Shown here: piece after piece, positions 25,753-34,954 of the stretch
How the letters are laid out: the number at the start of each line of letters is the position of its first letter
How positions within the stretch are numbered: position 1 is the first letter of the stretch
Assembly: GCA_964565715.1 (NCBI GenBank)
Contig: CAZMGG010000043.1
Span: 1 to 41,427 of the forward strand
DNA length: 41,427 nucleotides
Reading direction: 5' to 3'
Source of the DNA: CAZMGG01 sp964565715
Lineage (GTDB): Bacteria > Planctomycetota > UBA1135 > UBA2386
Made by a program: the position numbers and the translations under genes
Notes under the pieces: model-generated
Told to the model about the DNA's origin: nothing
Database searches by the model: none
What the model saw: only the letters and a program-made list of their open reading frames with translations

Positions 25753-25760
25753 GGTAGAGT
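25753..25760 (+). promoter_or_regulatory. TAGAGT -10-like motif directly before xylA
   Basis: GGTAGAGT ends nine bases before the xylA ATG. If it is a true -10 element, transcription would begin at or next to the start codon, giving a nearly leaderless message. It matches the element seen before the Uma2 gene, including a CTGAC nine bases upstream of TAGA in both cases. Confidence 0.35.
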
Positions 25761-25769
25761 CCCAGGCCG

Positions 25770-26948
25770 ATGGATCCCTACGCGCCGCAGAAGTCCGACC
25801 GCTTCACCTTTGGCCTCTGGACCGTGGGCAACCCGGGCCGCGACCCGTTCGGCGGGCCGACCCGGCCGGTGCAGGATCCGAACCACCTGGTGCGCAAGCT
25901 GGCGGAGTGCGGCGCCTACGGCGTCAACCTGCACGACGACGACCTGGTGCCGTTCGGCAGTTCTGCCAGCGAACGCGACCGCATCGTCCGCCGTTTCCAG
26001 CAGACCCTGAAGGACACCGGGATGGTGGTGCCGATGGCCACCACCAACCTGTTCTCGCACGCGGTCTTCAAGGACGGCGCCTTCTCCGCCAACGATCCGC
26101 AGGTGCGCGCCTTCGCCCTGCAGAAGACCATGCGCGCCATCGAACTCGGCGTCGAGCTGGGGGCGAAGGTCTACGTCTTCTGGGGCGGCCGCGAGGGCAG
26201 CGAGGCCGACGCCTGCCGCGATCCGCGCACCGCGATCGCGCGGATGCGCGACGCGCTCGACTTCCTGTGCGGCTGGTGCAAGGAGCAGGGCTTCGACCTG
26301 CGGTTCGCGCTGGAGGCCAAGCCCAACGAGCCCCGCGGCGACATCTACCTGCCGACCACCGGCCACATGCTGGCGTTCATCGCCACCCTGCAGCACCACG
26401 AGATGGTTGGCGTGAACCCCGAGGTGGCGCACGAGACCATGGCCGGCCTGTCGTTCGCCCACAACGTGGCGCAGGCGCTGGAGTGCGGCAAGCTGTTCCA
26501 CATCGACCTCAACGGCCAGAAGATCGGCCGCTACGACCAGGACCTGCGGTTTGGCAGCGAGGACCCGAAGGGCGCGTTCCTGCTGATCCGGCTGCTGGAG
26601 GGCACGATGGGAGCCCCGCGCTGGGAGGGCATGCGCCACTTCGACGCGCACGCGTATCGCAGCGAGGACGAGGCCGGCGTGTGGGAGTTCGCCCGCGGCT
26701 GCATGCGCACCTACAACATCCTGAAGGCGCGCGCGGTGGCCTTCGACCAGGACCCGGAGGTGCGGCAGCTGATCGCCGAGCAGAAGGACGCGCGCTGCGA
26801 CCCGTTGCTGCGCGGCGGCTACAGCAAGGACAAGGCCCGGGCGCTGCTGGGGCTGGACCTGGATCCGGAGCAGATCAGCAGGCGCGGGCTCGGCTACGAG
26901 CGGCTGGATCAGCTGCTGATCGAGCACCTGCTTGGCGTCCGCGGCTGA
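25770..26948 (+). CDS. xylA: Xylose isomerase (actinobacterial, short class I type)
   Basis: This is a 392-residue enzyme that interconverts D-xylose and D-xylulose (and often D-glucose and D-fructose) using two divalent metals. It aligns by eye with the Streptomyces enzyme almost throughout. The catalytic His55 and Asp58 lie in NLHDDDLVPFG, and Lys184 in EAKPNEPRGD. The metal ligands Glu182, Glu218, His221, Asp246, Asp256, Asp258 and Asp292 are all present. The N-terminal FTFGLWTVGNPGRDPFG matches the family. The start ATG follows a -10-like motif closely and has no separate ribosome-binding site beyond CCCAGG. No xylulokinase gene is adjacent, so the pathway is completed elsewhere or the enzyme serves other sugars. 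Confidence 0.96.
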   Translation: MDPYAPQKSDRFTFGLWTVGNPGRDPFGGPTRPVQDPNHLVRKLAECGAYGVNLHDDDLVPFGSSASERDRIVRRFQQTLKDTGMVVPMATTNLFSHAVFKDGAFSANDPQVRAFALQKTMRAIELGVELGAKVYVFWGGREGSEADACRDPRTAIARMRDALDFLCGWCKEQGFDLRFALEAKPNEPRGDIYLPTTGHMLAFIATLQHHEMVGVNPEVAHETMAGLSFAHNVAQALECGKLFHIDLNGQKIGRYDQDLRFGSEDPKGAFLLIRLLEGTMGAPRWEGMRHFDAHAYRSEDEAGVWEFARGCMRTYNILKARAVAFDQDPEVRQLIAEQKDARCDPLLRGGYSKDKARALLGLDLDPEQISRRGLGYERLDQLLIEHLLGVRG

Positions 26949-27052
26949 GCCGGGATGGCGGGCCAGGCCCTCGGATCTGGGCTTCCAGACACCTCGGATT
27001 AGGGAGAAAAGCAGCCTCCAAATCGGGAGGTTTGGATCGGCTGACACATGTC

Positions 27053-27230
27053 ATGGCCACCGTAGGTCCCTTGCGCAAGACGGTTTCGCGCCGCTCGCTG
27101 GACACGGTCCGTGCCCACCTTGCCGCCGCCCAGGTGGTCGACTGGCTGGCGGAGCAGGTCGATCTCGGCCACTGGCGCACCCACGACGGCGCCGAAGTGG
27201 GTGCCGATCGCGCGGTTGGGGACGCCGGCC
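27053..27230 (+). pseudogene. Possible relic of a DUF4143-type ATP-binding protein C-terminus
   Basis: Translation here gives GHWRTHDGAEV, which resembles the xHxRTxDGxEVDxV region of DUF4143 ATPases just before their nuclease-like end. The similarity stops abruptly on both sides, no start or full domain is present, and the residues after EV diverge. The call rests on one short motif. A better-supported relic of the same family lies at 40055-40504. Confidence 0.28.
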
Positions 27231-27289
27231 GGCGGGCCGGACCGGAACCCGATCCGGCGCCTCCGACCGAGGCCCGCGGCGCCGGCCCC

Positions 27290-27297
27290 GGTAGGAT
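27290..27297 (+). promoter_or_regulatory. TAGGAT -10-like motif before the secreted two-half protein
   Basis: GGTAGGAT follows GCCGGCCCC and lies 24 bases before the ATG at 27322. It matches the motif before other plus-strand genes in the window; no -35 is evident. Confidence 0.3.
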
Positions 27298-27321
27298 CCC
27301 GGGGCCCCGGAGGTGGCTGCC

Positions 27322-28557
27322 ATGTCGTCCCGCCTGCCGTCCGTCCTCGCCCTCGCGTCCGCCCTCTCGCTCTCCCCGTCGCCCGCCCAGCAGAAGCCGC
27401 CGGCGCCGACCTTCCACGTGCCCGCCGGCGAGCACACGCTGGCGCACCTGATCGACCAGGCGCAGAACGCGCTGCGCGTGCCGATCGCCTGCTCGCGCGA
27501 CACCCTCGACGCCGCGGTGGAGCCGAGCGTCCACCTGCAGGCGGGCCTGCGCCTCGACGCCACCGGTTGGGAGGACGTGCTGTCGGCGCTGCTGTTCGCG
27601 CGCGGCCTCGTGCTGACCCGCAGCCCGGACAGGAAGGGCATCGAGGTGCTGCCGGTCGGCGACGGCCGCGGCGCCTGGATCGCCGAGCGCGCCGAGACGG
27701 TGACCCTGGCGGAACTGCTGGCACGGCCGGCCCGCTGCCGGCCGGTGCGGGTGACGGTGCCGTTCGCGGCCGGGCTGGTGGTGGCCACCACGATGCTGCG
27801 GCCGATGATGGCGATGAAGGATGCGCCGATGCTCGACCTCGCCGAAGCCGAGGGCGGCTGCACGCTCACCGGGCTGAACGGCGAGGTGCTGCAGTGCCTG
27901 CGGTCGCTGGCGCCGGCCGATCCGGAGCTGCAGAAGGCGCTGGCGCCGGCGGCACCGCCGGCGTGGCCGCGGCCGCTGCCGGCCAGCCGCCACCGGCTGC
28001 CGGCGGGGACGTTCTCCGCCCGGGAGCTGGTCGATCTGCTGGCGAGGGAGCTCGGCCGCAACATCCTGCTGCGTGCCCTGGACCTCGAACTCGCCGGCAA
28101 GCCGGTGAAGGTGGAGACCGAACGCGAACTCGACGCGCTGGCGTTCGAGGACGCGGTCACCGCGCTGCTCTGGCAGCAGGACGTCCTGGTCACCGCGGTG
28201 TCGGCGGAGCACGGGCTCTACGAGGCGCTGCCGGTGGCGGGCGAGCGCATCGCGCTGGCCGCGCCCCGGGCGCTGCCGATGCACGCGGCGGAGGTGGTGG
28301 CGCGACCGGGGCTGGTGGCGATGGTGTCGGTGCCGCTGCAACCGGCCCACCTCGATCAGGCGGCGGCGCTGGCGGTGCTGCGGCCGCGGCTGATGCAGGC
28401 GCCGGAAGGGCTGCCGCGGGAGCTGAGCACGACGATCGTCGGCTTCGAGAAGGGCTTCCTGTGCCAAGGGCTCATCAGCCGGCTGGCGCCGGCGGTGACG
28501 GACCTGCTGGCCGCGGATGCGGCGGCGGCGGCGCCGGGCAAGGGCCGGCGGCCGTGA
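27322..28557 (+). CDS. Secreted protein with two related secretin-N/STN-like halves
   Basis: This 411-residue protein has a signal peptide (LPSVLALASALSLSPSPAQQ). The mature part appears to be two copies of one unit (about 30-200 and 225-400). Each starts with a helix of the form LxxLxxxAxxxLxxxI, continues with an LDAxxWEDVLSALLFxxxLVLT-like stretch (second copy LDALAFEDAVTALLWQQDVLVT), and then has the G-x-x-x-LPV segment. This layout recalls secretin-N/STN domains, which bind partners in the periplasm, but no secretin barrel follows. The function is unknown. The start is ATG 27322, with GGAGG eight bases upstream; GTG 27313 is the alternative. The gene converges on the kelch gene 10 bases later. 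Confidence 0.62.
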   Translation: MSSRLPSVLALASALSLSPSPAQQKPPAPTFHVPAGEHTLAHLIDQAQNALRVPIACSRDTLDAAVEPSVHLQAGLRLDATGWEDVLSALLFARGLVLTRSPDRKGIEVLPVGDGRGAWIAERAETVTLAELLARPARCRPVRVTVPFAAGLVVATTMLRPMMAMKDAPMLDLAEAEGGCTLTGLNGEVLQCLRSLAPADPELQKALAPAAPPAWPRPLPASRHRLPAGTFSARELVDLLARELGRNILLRALDLELAGKPVKVETERELDALAFEDAVTALLWQQDVLVTAVSAEHGLYEALPVAGERIALAAPRALPMHAAEVVARPGLVAMVSVPLQPAHLDQAAALAVLRPRLMQAPEGLPRELSTTIVGFEKGFLCQGLISRLAPAVTDLLAADAAAAAPGKGRRP

Positions 28558-28567
28558 GGCTGCCGCG

Positions 28568-30823
28568 CTAGTTGCCGATGCGGCAGCGGCCACCTTCACT
28601 GGCGGTGAGTCCGGCGGCGTTGGCGCCGGGATCGAACGCGAACGCCTGGTAGAAGAACTCGGCGCCCAGGAACCGCGTGGCGAATGGCAGGGCCAGCACC
28701 CAGGTGGCCGCGTTGCCGCTGCCGGCCAGGACCCGTGCGGCGTCCGGTGCGACCAGCAGCCGGCAGCCCGGCATCCCGTACGGATCCAGCGCCAGCGGCA
28801 GGGACACCGCGCCGGTCGTCGTGTCCGAGAAGCCCATGGCCATCACCGCCATCGAGGTCGGCAGGTTCTGCACCAGGACCAGGACGGTGCCCCCCGGTTC
28901 GGCCACCGAGTGCGGCGAGGCCTGCAGCATCGGCACGCCCAGCGAGCCGGCGCAGCCCGCGCCGAACGCCTCGTGGCCGCCGGCGGTCGCCAGCGTCCAC
29001 GTGTCGTCCTGGTAGCCGGCGCGAAGGCCGCCGAACAACACCACCTGGTGCAGGCGCGGGTCGTGGACCAGCACGGCGCCCGTGCGGACCAGCGGGGCGG
29101 TGGCGGTGGCCACGGGCGACCAGGTGGTGCCGTCGAAGGCCCAGGTATCGGCCGGCGCCGTGGCGCTGGTCGGGGTCGGCGAACCGCTGCACACCAGCAC
29201 CCGATCGCGGTCGCCGTCGTAGGTCGCTGCTGCCAGGTGCCGGCCCGAGGGCGAAGTGGTCGGCTGCAGCCGGGTCCACGTGGTGCCGCCCCAGGTCCAG
29301 GTGTCATCGAGTTCCTGGCTCTGGTAGGGGCTCGTGGTCCAGGTGCTGCCGCCGAACAGCACCACCTGCTGGCGGGTGCCGATCAGGACCGGCCAGCACC
29401 GTGCCGGCGGCGGGTTCGCCGACGCCGCCTGCGTCCAGTCGACGCCGTCGAAGGTCCAGGTGTCGCCGAACAAGGTGGCGTTGTCGCGGCCGCCGAACAG
29501 CACGAGGCGTTGCGTGGGGACGTGGAAGGCGAGGCCATGGCCGTTGCGCTGCGGTGGACGGTGGGCCGGCAGCACCTCGCGCCAGACGCTGCCGTTCCAG
29601 GTCCAGGTGTCGTCGTGGCTGGTCAGGCTTCCGCCGTTCGGGTAGGCGAAGCCGCCGAACAGCACGGTCACGCTGCGCGCCGGGTCGAAGGCGAGGCCGT
29701 GACCGGCGCGCGCCGACGGCGCGAGCGGCGGACGGGCCTCGGACCAGCGCTGGCCGTTCCAGAGCCAGGTGTCGCCGTGGTTGGTGCTGCCGCCGATGCC
29801 GCCGAACAGGACGGCTTCGCCGCGGACCGGATCGTCGGCGATGGCCGACTGGATGCGTGGCAGGGGTGCCGAGGCGCGGACCACCTGCGTCCAGTCGATG
29901 CCGTCGTACTCCCAGATCGCGTCGGTGCCGTTGGGGCCGAACAGCACGGTCCGGTTGCGGGTGCGGTCGAACGCCAGGGAGGGGTTGAGCAACGGCGGCG
30001 GGCGGTGCGGCGTCGACACGCGTGCCCAGTCGGCGCCGTCCCACTCCCAGGTGTCGTCCGTACCGATCGGGAAGATGACGCTGCTGCCGCCGAACAGGAC
30101 CACCCGCTGCCGGGCCGGGTCCCAGCTCATGGCGGGATGGGACCGGGCGCCCGGAGCATGGGCCGGGAAGTGCTGCCGCCAGAAGGTGCCGTCCCAGGTC
30201 CAGGTGTCGCCGAGCGCGGTGGTGCCGGAGCGGCCGCCGAACAGGACCATGTTGCCGCGGGCGGCGTCGAACGCGAGACGGTGGCCCTGGCGGGCCGGCG
30301 GCGGCGCGCCGGGCTGGCGCAGCAGCCAGGCACTGCCATCCCACTCCCAGGTGTCGTTGAGGCCGTTGTCGCCGCCGAACAGCACGATGCGACCGCGGCG
30401 CGAGTCGTGCGCCATCGCGTGCCCGGAGCGTGCCGTCAGCAGCAACGGCGTCGGGCGTGCGGTCCACTGCGCGCCGTCGAAGGTCCAGGTGTCGCCAGCC
30501 TGGTAGCGGCCGCCGAACAGCACCAGCTGGCGCCGCTGATCGTCGGTGGCCATCGCGTGGTCGATGCGTACGGCGGGGCCCGGGGAGGTCGCGTGCCGAG
30601 CCCACGTGGCGCCGGTCCACTCCCAGAGGTCGGGCAGCCCACCGATCGAGCTGCTCCAGCCGCCGAAGCGGGTCGGCCGGCCGGTCTGGGGGTGCAGGGC
30701 GATCGCCGCGCCCGGGCTGGCGAAGGGCAGGCGCAGGGCCCAATCCTCGGCGGGTTGCTGCCCACGCGGCGCGGCGGCGAGCAGCAGGCAGGGCAGCGCG
30801 GCGGACAGGCGGATCCTGGTCAT
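28568..30823 (-). CDS. Secreted kelch-like beta-propeller protein 1
   Basis: This 751-residue exported protein begins with a signal peptide (MTRIRLSAALPCLLLAAAPRGQ). About twelve kelch-like units of 50-60 residues follow, each with VLFGG, then DTWxWDG(x)xW, then a Pro-rich turn and RxGHxMAxD. These fold into one or two beta-propellers that usually bind glycans or proteins. The last roughly 150 residues (from FGAGCAGSLGVP) form a C-terminal module shared with the next two proteins. ATG 30823 is preferred over 30835 because GGAG lies eight bases ahead. It is the last gene of a three-gene unit of paralogues. Confidence 0.82.
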   Translation of the reverse strand: MTRIRLSAALPCLLLAAAPRGQQPAEDWALRLPFASPGAAIALHPQTGRPTRFGGWSSSIGGLPDLWEWTGATWARHATSPGPAVRIDHAMATDDQRRQLVLFGGRYQAGDTWTFDGAQWTARPTPLLLTARSGHAMAHDSRRGRIVLFGGDNGLNDTWEWDGSAWLLRQPGAPPPARQGHRLAFDAARGNMVLFGGRSGTTALGDTWTWDGTFWRQHFPAHAPGARSHPAMSWDPARQRVVLFGGSSVIFPIGTDDTWEWDGADWARVSTPHRPPPLLNPSLAFDRTRNRTVLFGPNGTDAIWEYDGIDWTQVVRASAPLPRIQSAIADDPVRGEAVLFGGIGGSTNHGDTWLWNGQRWSEARPPLAPSARAGHGLAFDPARSVTVLFGGFAYPNGGSLTSHDDTWTWNGSVWREVLPAHRPPQRNGHGLAFHVPTQRLVLFGGRDNATLFGDTWTFDGVDWTQAASANPPPARCWPVLIGTRQQVVLFGGSTWTTSPYQSQELDDTWTWGGTTWTRLQPTTSPSGRHLAAATYDGDRDRVLVCSGSPTPTSATAPADTWAFDGTTWSPVATATAPLVRTGAVLVHDPRLHQVVLFGGLRAGYQDDTWTLATAGGHEAFGAGCAGSLGVPMLQASPHSVAEPGGTVLVLVQNLPTSMAVMAMGFSDTTTGAVSLPLALDPYGMPGCRLLVAPDAARVLAGSGNAATWVLALPFATRFLGAEFFYQAFAFDPGANAAGLTASEGGRCRIGN

Positions 30824-30842
30824 GGGCGGCTCCATGGCGCGG

Positions 30843-32885
30843 TCAATCGCCCACCGTGAGGCGCAGCCCTTCGCTGAAGGTGAGGCCTGCGTACGGCCCG
30901 CGCTGGGGATCGAAGGCGACCGCCTGGGCGAGGACGGTCACGCCCCGCAGGCGCGGGTCGTTGGGGATCGCGATGCCGGCGCGCGCGCGTCCGGCCGGGT
31001 CGGTGGCCAGGAAGTGCACCGCCAGCGGCGGCCCAAGCCACAGGACGCAACCCGCGCCGAGGTGCTGCGGCTGCTCGACGAGGCCGATGGCGATCAGGCA
31101 GGGCGCCCGCGGCGCCAGCATGGCGGCGTGGATGCCGAAGTCGGCCTCGCCGGGCCACGGGCGGCCGTCGCTGGTCAGGCCGGGTGCCGGCCCGAGCGCG
31201 CAGCCATAGCCGAACCGGACCGCGCTCGCCGGGGTGGGCGTGAGCCACGCCGAGACGCCGTTCCAGATGCTGCTGCCGTAGGGCGTCTGCTGGTGCTGGA
31301 AGCTGAAGACGCGGCTGCGGTCGAAGTCGGGCGCCAGGACCGGTGCGTTGCCGAACGGCTGGAAGCCGAGGTTGACCGGGAACCAGGTTGTTCCGTCCCA
31401 TTCGACCGGCCCGGCACCTCCGAACAGCATGCGCTGCGTGTCCGGCCGGTAGACCACGCTGCCCGGCGCGCCCGACGGCAACGCGCCGCGCGCGGTCCAG
31501 GCCGCGCCGTCCCATTCCCACAGCTCGTAGCCGACCGCCGCTGCGACGACGTTGCGGCGCGGGTCGTGGCCGGTGGCGATCGGCGCCCCGGTGTAGGCGG
31601 CGCCGGGACCAAGTGTGTTGGCCCAGCCGGTCCCGTTCCACTGCCACTGGCGGTTGGTCGCGCCGGTCGTGCTCGGGAAGAGGCCGAGCACGCCGCCGGC
31701 GGGATCGGTGACCAGTTGCAGGTCGCCGGGCGGCGCGGTCGCCGGCGTCTGCCGCAGCCAGTCGTTGCCGTTCCACAGCCAGGTGTCGGTGAGCCGGGCG
31801 TTCTGCGCGTCGATGCCGCCGGACAGGACGAAGGCCTGGTTCACGGGCGACCAGGCGAGGCCCGCGCTGCGGCGCGGCGGCGGGACGTGCGCGGGCTGCA
31901 GGCGCGTCCAGGCCCCGGCGAAGATCCAGGTGTCGTCGAGCGGCGGTGCGTTGCTGCCCGTGCGGCCGCCGAACAGCAGGATCCCGGAGCGCGCCGGGGT
32001 CGAGGCCAGCGCCGCCGCGTCGCGCAACGGCGGGTGCCGGTCGGGCAGCTGCCGCCACTGGTCGCCTTCGAGACGCCAGAGGCCCTCGGGCAGGGGATCG
32101 CGCGCCCCGAGCCGCAGGAGCCCGCTGCCATCCCAGCACAGGCTGGCGCGGACGGTGCTGAGCGACGGCGGCGTGGCGATCGCGCGCCAGGTGCCGCCGG
32201 CGAAGGCCCAGGTCACCGGGACGAACGGCGACGCGGTGACGCCGTGCAGCACGAGCCGCCGGCCGGCCGGATCGGACACGATGCCGTGGACGGTGATGCC
32301 CGGCGGCCCCCCCTGATCGAGCAGTTCCCACTGCGAGCCGTCCCAGGTCCACAGGGTCAGCGGATCGCCGACCGCCAGCACGCACCGGGCCAGCGTGGGA
32401 TCCCAGGCGAACGCGCCGCCGGGGCCGGGACTGGCCGGCGGCGTGATGCGTTGCCATTGCCCGCCGTCCCATTCCGCCACCTCGCCGGGTGGGAACAGCC
32501 GCACCAGCTTCTGACGCCGCGCGTCGAAGGCCATTGCGCCGAGGTTCCAACCGGTCGGGATCGACGTGTAGGTCCAGTGCGCGCCGTCCCAGCAGCCGCC
32601 GTCCGGCGTGAGGATCCGATGGCGCACCGGATCCCACACCCCGCCGCTGCCGGTCGTGTGCGAGACGCCGAGCCGGGCCCGGAACTGCAGCCCGTCCCAC
32701 TCCCAGACCTCGGACGAGCGCGCCGCGAACACCACCACCACGTTGCGGTCCGGGTCGTGCACCATGCCGCCCGCGAGCGGCTGCGTTCCGAACGGCGCGA
32801 AGCTGGCGTTCTGGCCGGGCAGCCCGACGGTGGCCAGCAGGAACGCCGCGAGGCAGCCCGATCGCATGGCAGGATGGCCGCTCAT
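30843..32885 (-). CDS. Secreted kelch-like beta-propeller protein 2
   Basis: This 680-residue paralogue of its neighbours has a signal peptide (RSGCLAAFLLATVGLPGQ). About twelve degenerate kelch-like units are marked by xWEWDGxxW, many with a weakened FGG motif. The C-terminal module starts at FGYGCALGPAPG and ends LTFSEGLRLTVGD. The start ATG 32885 overlaps the stop of the upstream paralogue as ATGA; an in-frame ATG at 32867 would give a tighter signal peptide. No catalytic motif is seen. The gene is separated from protein 1 by 19 bases. Confidence 0.8.
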   Translation of the reverse strand: MSGHPAMRSGCLAAFLLATVGLPGQNASFAPFGTQPLAGGMVHDPDRNVVVVFAARSSEVWEWDGLQFRARLGVSHTTGSGGVWDPVRHRILTPDGGCWDGAHWTYTSIPTGWNLGAMAFDARRQKLVRLFPPGEVAEWDGGQWQRITPPASPGPGGAFAWDPTLARCVLAVGDPLTLWTWDGSQWELLDQGGPPGITVHGIVSDPAGRRLVLHGVTASPFVPVTWAFAGGTWRAIATPPSLSTVRASLCWDGSGLLRLGARDPLPEGLWRLEGDQWRQLPDRHPPLRDAAALASTPARSGILLFGGRTGSNAPPLDDTWIFAGAWTRLQPAHVPPPRRSAGLAWSPVNQAFVLSGGIDAQNARLTDTWLWNGNDWLRQTPATAPPGDLQLVTDPAGGVLGLFPSTTGATNRQWQWNGTGWANTLGPGAAYTGAPIATGHDPRRNVVAAAVGYELWEWDGAAWTARGALPSGAPGSVVYRPDTQRMLFGGAGPVEWDGTTWFPVNLGFQPFGNAPVLAPDFDRSRVFSFQHQQTPYGSSIWNGVSAWLTPTPASAVRFGYGCALGPAPGLTSDGRPWPGEADFGIHAAMLAPRAPCLIAIGLVEQPQHLGAGCVLWLGPPLAVHFLATDPAGRARAGIAIPNDPRLRGVTVLAQAVAFDPQRGPYAGLTFSEGLRLTVGD

Positions 32886-34954
32886 TCGCCCACCGTGATC
32901 CGCAGGCCGGCGGTCAGCGTCAGCGAACCGAGCAGGCTCGCCGCCGGGTTCCACACCGCCCCCTGGGCGGTGACCTGGAGTCCGTGCAGGGCGCTCCGGT
33001 TGGGAATCGGCAGCGGCACGCGGACGAAGCCGCCCGCATCCACCAGCGCGAACCACACCGCGCCCGGCAACGCCACCAGCGAGCGGCAGCCGTTGCCGAT
33101 CGGCTCGTTCTGGGCCGCGAAGCCCAGTACCACGAGGCAGGGCATGGAGCCGGTGCGCGCCGTGAGTTCGAGTTCGAAGGGCGTGTCGGGGCGCGGCACA
33201 CCCAGGGCGGCCAGCGCCGGGGTCGGGCCGATCGCGCAGCCGGCGCCGTAGGCCGTGGCGTGGGCCGCGACCTGTTCCACCAGCAGCAGGGGCGACGGGT
33301 CGAGCGACCAGAGCTGGCGGCGCCCGTGGTGGGTGACCAGCCGCGGGAACGACCCGCCCGGGTGTCCCGGGCCCGGCACCGCCACCCAGTCGCTGCCGGT
33401 CCATTCGAAGGCGGCGCCAGGCCCCATCGCCACGATCCGCTGGCTGCGCGGCCGGAAGGCTGCGGCGACGTAGCTGGACACCGGCAGGATCGCAGCCTGC
33501 CGCGTCCAGGTCGTTCCGTCCCAGACCCAGGTCTCGCCGCCGTAGAGCCCGCTGAGCGAGTAGCCGCCCGCCATCACCACCTGGCCGCGGCCCGGATCCG
33601 ACGCGAAGGCCGTGAAGGCGCGGGGCGCCGGCGCGGTCGCGGGCGCCAGCTGCTGCCAGTCGACCCCGTTCCAGCGCCACGTGTCGCCGAACCAGCTGCT
33701 GTTGTCCGTGCCGCCGAACAGCAGCACGCCGCCGCCCGGATCCTCGGTCATCACCGCCCCCAGCCGGGCCGGCGGCGCATGCGCCGGCTGGCGGTTGCGC
33801 CAGTCGCTGCCGTTCCACGACCAGGTGTCGCCGCGCAGCGTCGAGCCCCGGTAGAGGCCGCCGAACAGCAGCACCTCCTGTTCCACCGACGACCAGGCGA
33901 GGTGCGCGGAATGGCGCAGCGGCGGGTTGGTGGCCGGCCGGCACGGCAGCCAGCCGCGGTCGAACAGCATGGTCTGGTCGGGCGGCACCACGCCGGCGTT
34001 GCCGTGGCCGCCGAAGCCGACCAGCGTGCCGCGCACGCGGTCATGGGCCCAGGCGGTCTGCTGCCGTGAGGCGGGCCGCGCCGGCAGGTTGCCGAGCTGC
34101 CGCCAGACGCCCTGGCGCAGCGCGAACAGGTCGCCTTGCCGCGCGCCGGCGGTGGCCAGCAGCAGCACGCCAAGGTCGTCGGCGACCAGCCTGGCGCCGA
34201 CCTGCGGACCGGGATCGCCGCTGGTCGGCAGCCGCAGCCAGTCGCTGCCGCTCCACTGCCAGGTGTCGGTCGCCGTGGCATCGCCGCCGTACAGCAGGAG
34301 CCGGCCGCTGCCCGGGTCGAGCGCCAGCGCGGCCCCCGCGCGCGGTCCCGGCGACCCTCCGGTGGGCAGCCGCAGCCAGGCGAAGCCGTTCCAGGCCCAG
34401 GTGTCGGCCGACGCCGCGGTGACACCGCCGTACAGCAGGCAGTGGCCCGACACCGGGTCCCACGCGAACGGCGCGCCGGCCTCGATGCCCGCGGGCGTGG
34501 CGTTGCCGATCGCCCACCATTGCTGGCCATCCCACTCGTGCACCTGACCAAGGCCGCTGACCACGACCAGGCGGCGCCGGCCCGCGTCGAGCGCCACCGA
34601 GGTGACCGTGTCGCCAGGCGGTGCGGTGCCGCCGCGCTGCCAGCTCCAGGCGCCGCCGTTCCAGGCGCCGACCCAGCGATCGGTCGACAGGGCCAGCATC
34701 CGGCTGGTGGCCGCGTCGTGGACCAGATGCTGGACGGTCTTCTGGCCCAGCAGTTCGTCGAGGCGCTCGCGGGCGACGCTGCCATCCCATTCGTAGATGC
34801 GCTGCCCGGTGTCGGCGCCGGCCAGCAGCAGGCGATGGCGCGTGGCATCCCAGGCGACGGCGGTGGTGGGTACGGCGGTGGCGGGCGCGATCCAGGTCTG
34901 CGCGGCGGCCAGCCCCGTCAGGAGGGCGCAGGCGAGGGCTCTGGGCAGGGGCAT
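32882..34954 (-). CDS. Secreted kelch-like beta-propeller protein 3
   Basis: This 690-residue exported protein has a signal peptide (MPLPRALACALLTGLAAAQ). About eleven kelch-like units include DTWAWNGFAWLRLP and ETWVWDGTTWTRQ. The shared C-terminal module begins YGAGCAIGPTPALAALG and ends LTLTAGLRITVGE. It is the first gene of the paralogue trio. The start ATG 34954 is set by the signal peptide; the long open frame upstream crosses a non-coding hairpin region. It is most likely a surface or periplasmic binding protein. Confidence 0.82.
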   Translation of the reverse strand: MPLPRALACALLTGLAAAQTWIAPATAVPTTAVAWDATRHRLLLAGADTGQRIYEWDGSVARERLDELLGQKTVQHLVHDAATSRMLALSTDRWVGAWNGGAWSWQRGGTAPPGDTVTSVALDAGRRRLVVVSGLGQVHEWDGQQWWAIGNATPAGIEAGAPFAWDPVSGHCLLYGGVTAASADTWAWNGFAWLRLPTGGSPGPRAGAALALDPGSGRLLLYGGDATATDTWQWSGSDWLRLPTSGDPGPQVGARLVADDLGVLLLATAGARQGDLFALRQGVWRQLGNLPARPASRQQTAWAHDRVRGTLVGFGGHGNAGVVPPDQTMLFDRGWLPCRPATNPPLRHSAHLAWSSVEQEVLLFGGLYRGSTLRGDTWSWNGSDWRNRQPAHAPPARLGAVMTEDPGGGVLLFGGTDNSSWFGDTWRWNGVDWQQLAPATAPAPRAFTAFASDPGRGQVVMAGGYSLSGLYGGETWVWDGTTWTRQAAILPVSSYVAAAFRPRSQRIVAMGPGAAFEWTGSDWVAVPGPGHPGGSFPRLVTHHGRRQLWSLDPSPLLLVEQVAAHATAYGAGCAIGPTPALAALGVPRPDTPFELELTARTGSMPCLVVLGFAAQNEPIGNGCRSLVALPGAVWFALVDAGGFVRVPLPIPNRSALHGLQVTAQGAVWNPAASLLGSLTLTAGLRITVGE

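Larger units (their letters stand above)
26949..27312. other. Gene-free gap with possible ATPase gene debris
   Basis: No intact gene is visible in this 364-base gap. It holds a small inverted repeat (CCTCC AAATCG GGAGG, about 27016-27031), a possible relic of a DUF4143-type protein (27053-27230), and a GGTAGGAT promoter-like element near 27290. Confidence 0.4.

Noticed and set aside
28568..34954. Regularly spaced repeats as a CRISPR array or satellite DNA
   Set aside because: The periodicity of about 150-180 bases is imperfect and in frame; it reflects kelch units in the proteins.
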